Source of the DNA: Bacteroidales bacterium
GTDB lineage: Bacteria > Bacteroidota > Bacteroidia > Bacteroidales > P3
Assembly: GCA_023227645.1 (NCBI GenBank)
Contig: JALNVJ010000103.1
Coordinates: 1 to 5,855 of the forward strand
Direction of reading: 5' to 3'
DNA: 5,855 bases
A program made the position numbers and the translations under genes. The notes under the pieces are model-generated. The model saw only the letters and a list, made by a program, of their open reading frames with translations. It was not told the DNA's origin and searched no databases. Of the stretch, positions 5,855 to 5,855 are shown piece by piece. Every line of letters starts with the position of its first letter. Within the stretch, counting starts at the first letter, position 1.

Positions 5855-5855
5855 A

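Overview
The window looks like a piece of a low-GC genome from the phylum Bacteroidota. Four things support this: a signal peptide ending in the typical NAQ|S cleavage context, a C-terminal type A sorting tail of the type IX secretion system (T9SS), an upstream promoter matching the Bacteroidota pattern TTTG-N20-TAnnTTTG, and an A-rich translation start without a Shine-Dalgarno sequence. The genus cannot be told from the sequence.

Layout. Positions 1-760 hold no convincing protein gene. From left to right they contain a degenerate tandem repeat of about 21 bp built on TAAGTCTTTTTT (33-103), a partly mirrored repeat around ATGCATATTCATTT (151-205), a strong GC-rich hairpin with a T-rich tail that probably terminates a transcript entering from the left (212-260), a 14-bp perfect palindrome (393-406), and a promoter at 453-484 with a small dyad between its two elements. 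A leader of about 270 nt follows, with two tiny ORFs and some AU-rich inverted repeats.

Positions 761-5842 are one intact gene for a 1693-residue secreted protein. It has a signal peptide, a short N-terminal segment, about sixteen PKD/Ig-like beta-sandwich modules (residues 57-1382), a cysteine-rich region of unrecognised fold (1384-1592), a polar low-complexity linker with a (Ser-Lys)3 repeat, and the T9SS tail (about 1620-1693). Only one module, near residues 976-1062, is a textbook PKD domain with WDFGDG. The others are recognised by a repeated 'C-x-G ... W ... C' layout. Fifteen modules have a cysteine pair spaced 46-65 residues apart, repeating roughly every 72-95 residues, which suggests an extracellular rod held by one disulfide per module.

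How it works together. The gene appears to be transcribed alone from its own promoter. The product should cross the inner membrane by Sec and the outer membrane by the T9SS, and then be anchored to the surface or released. An adhesin, matrix or scaffold role is the best inference. No catalytic domain is recognised. The right edge cuts into what may be a terminator just after the stop codon, so any downstream partner is not visible. I see no clear evidence of a new multi-gene system here. The more unusual points are the regular cysteine ladder, the unrecognised C-terminal modules and the structured promoter and leader.
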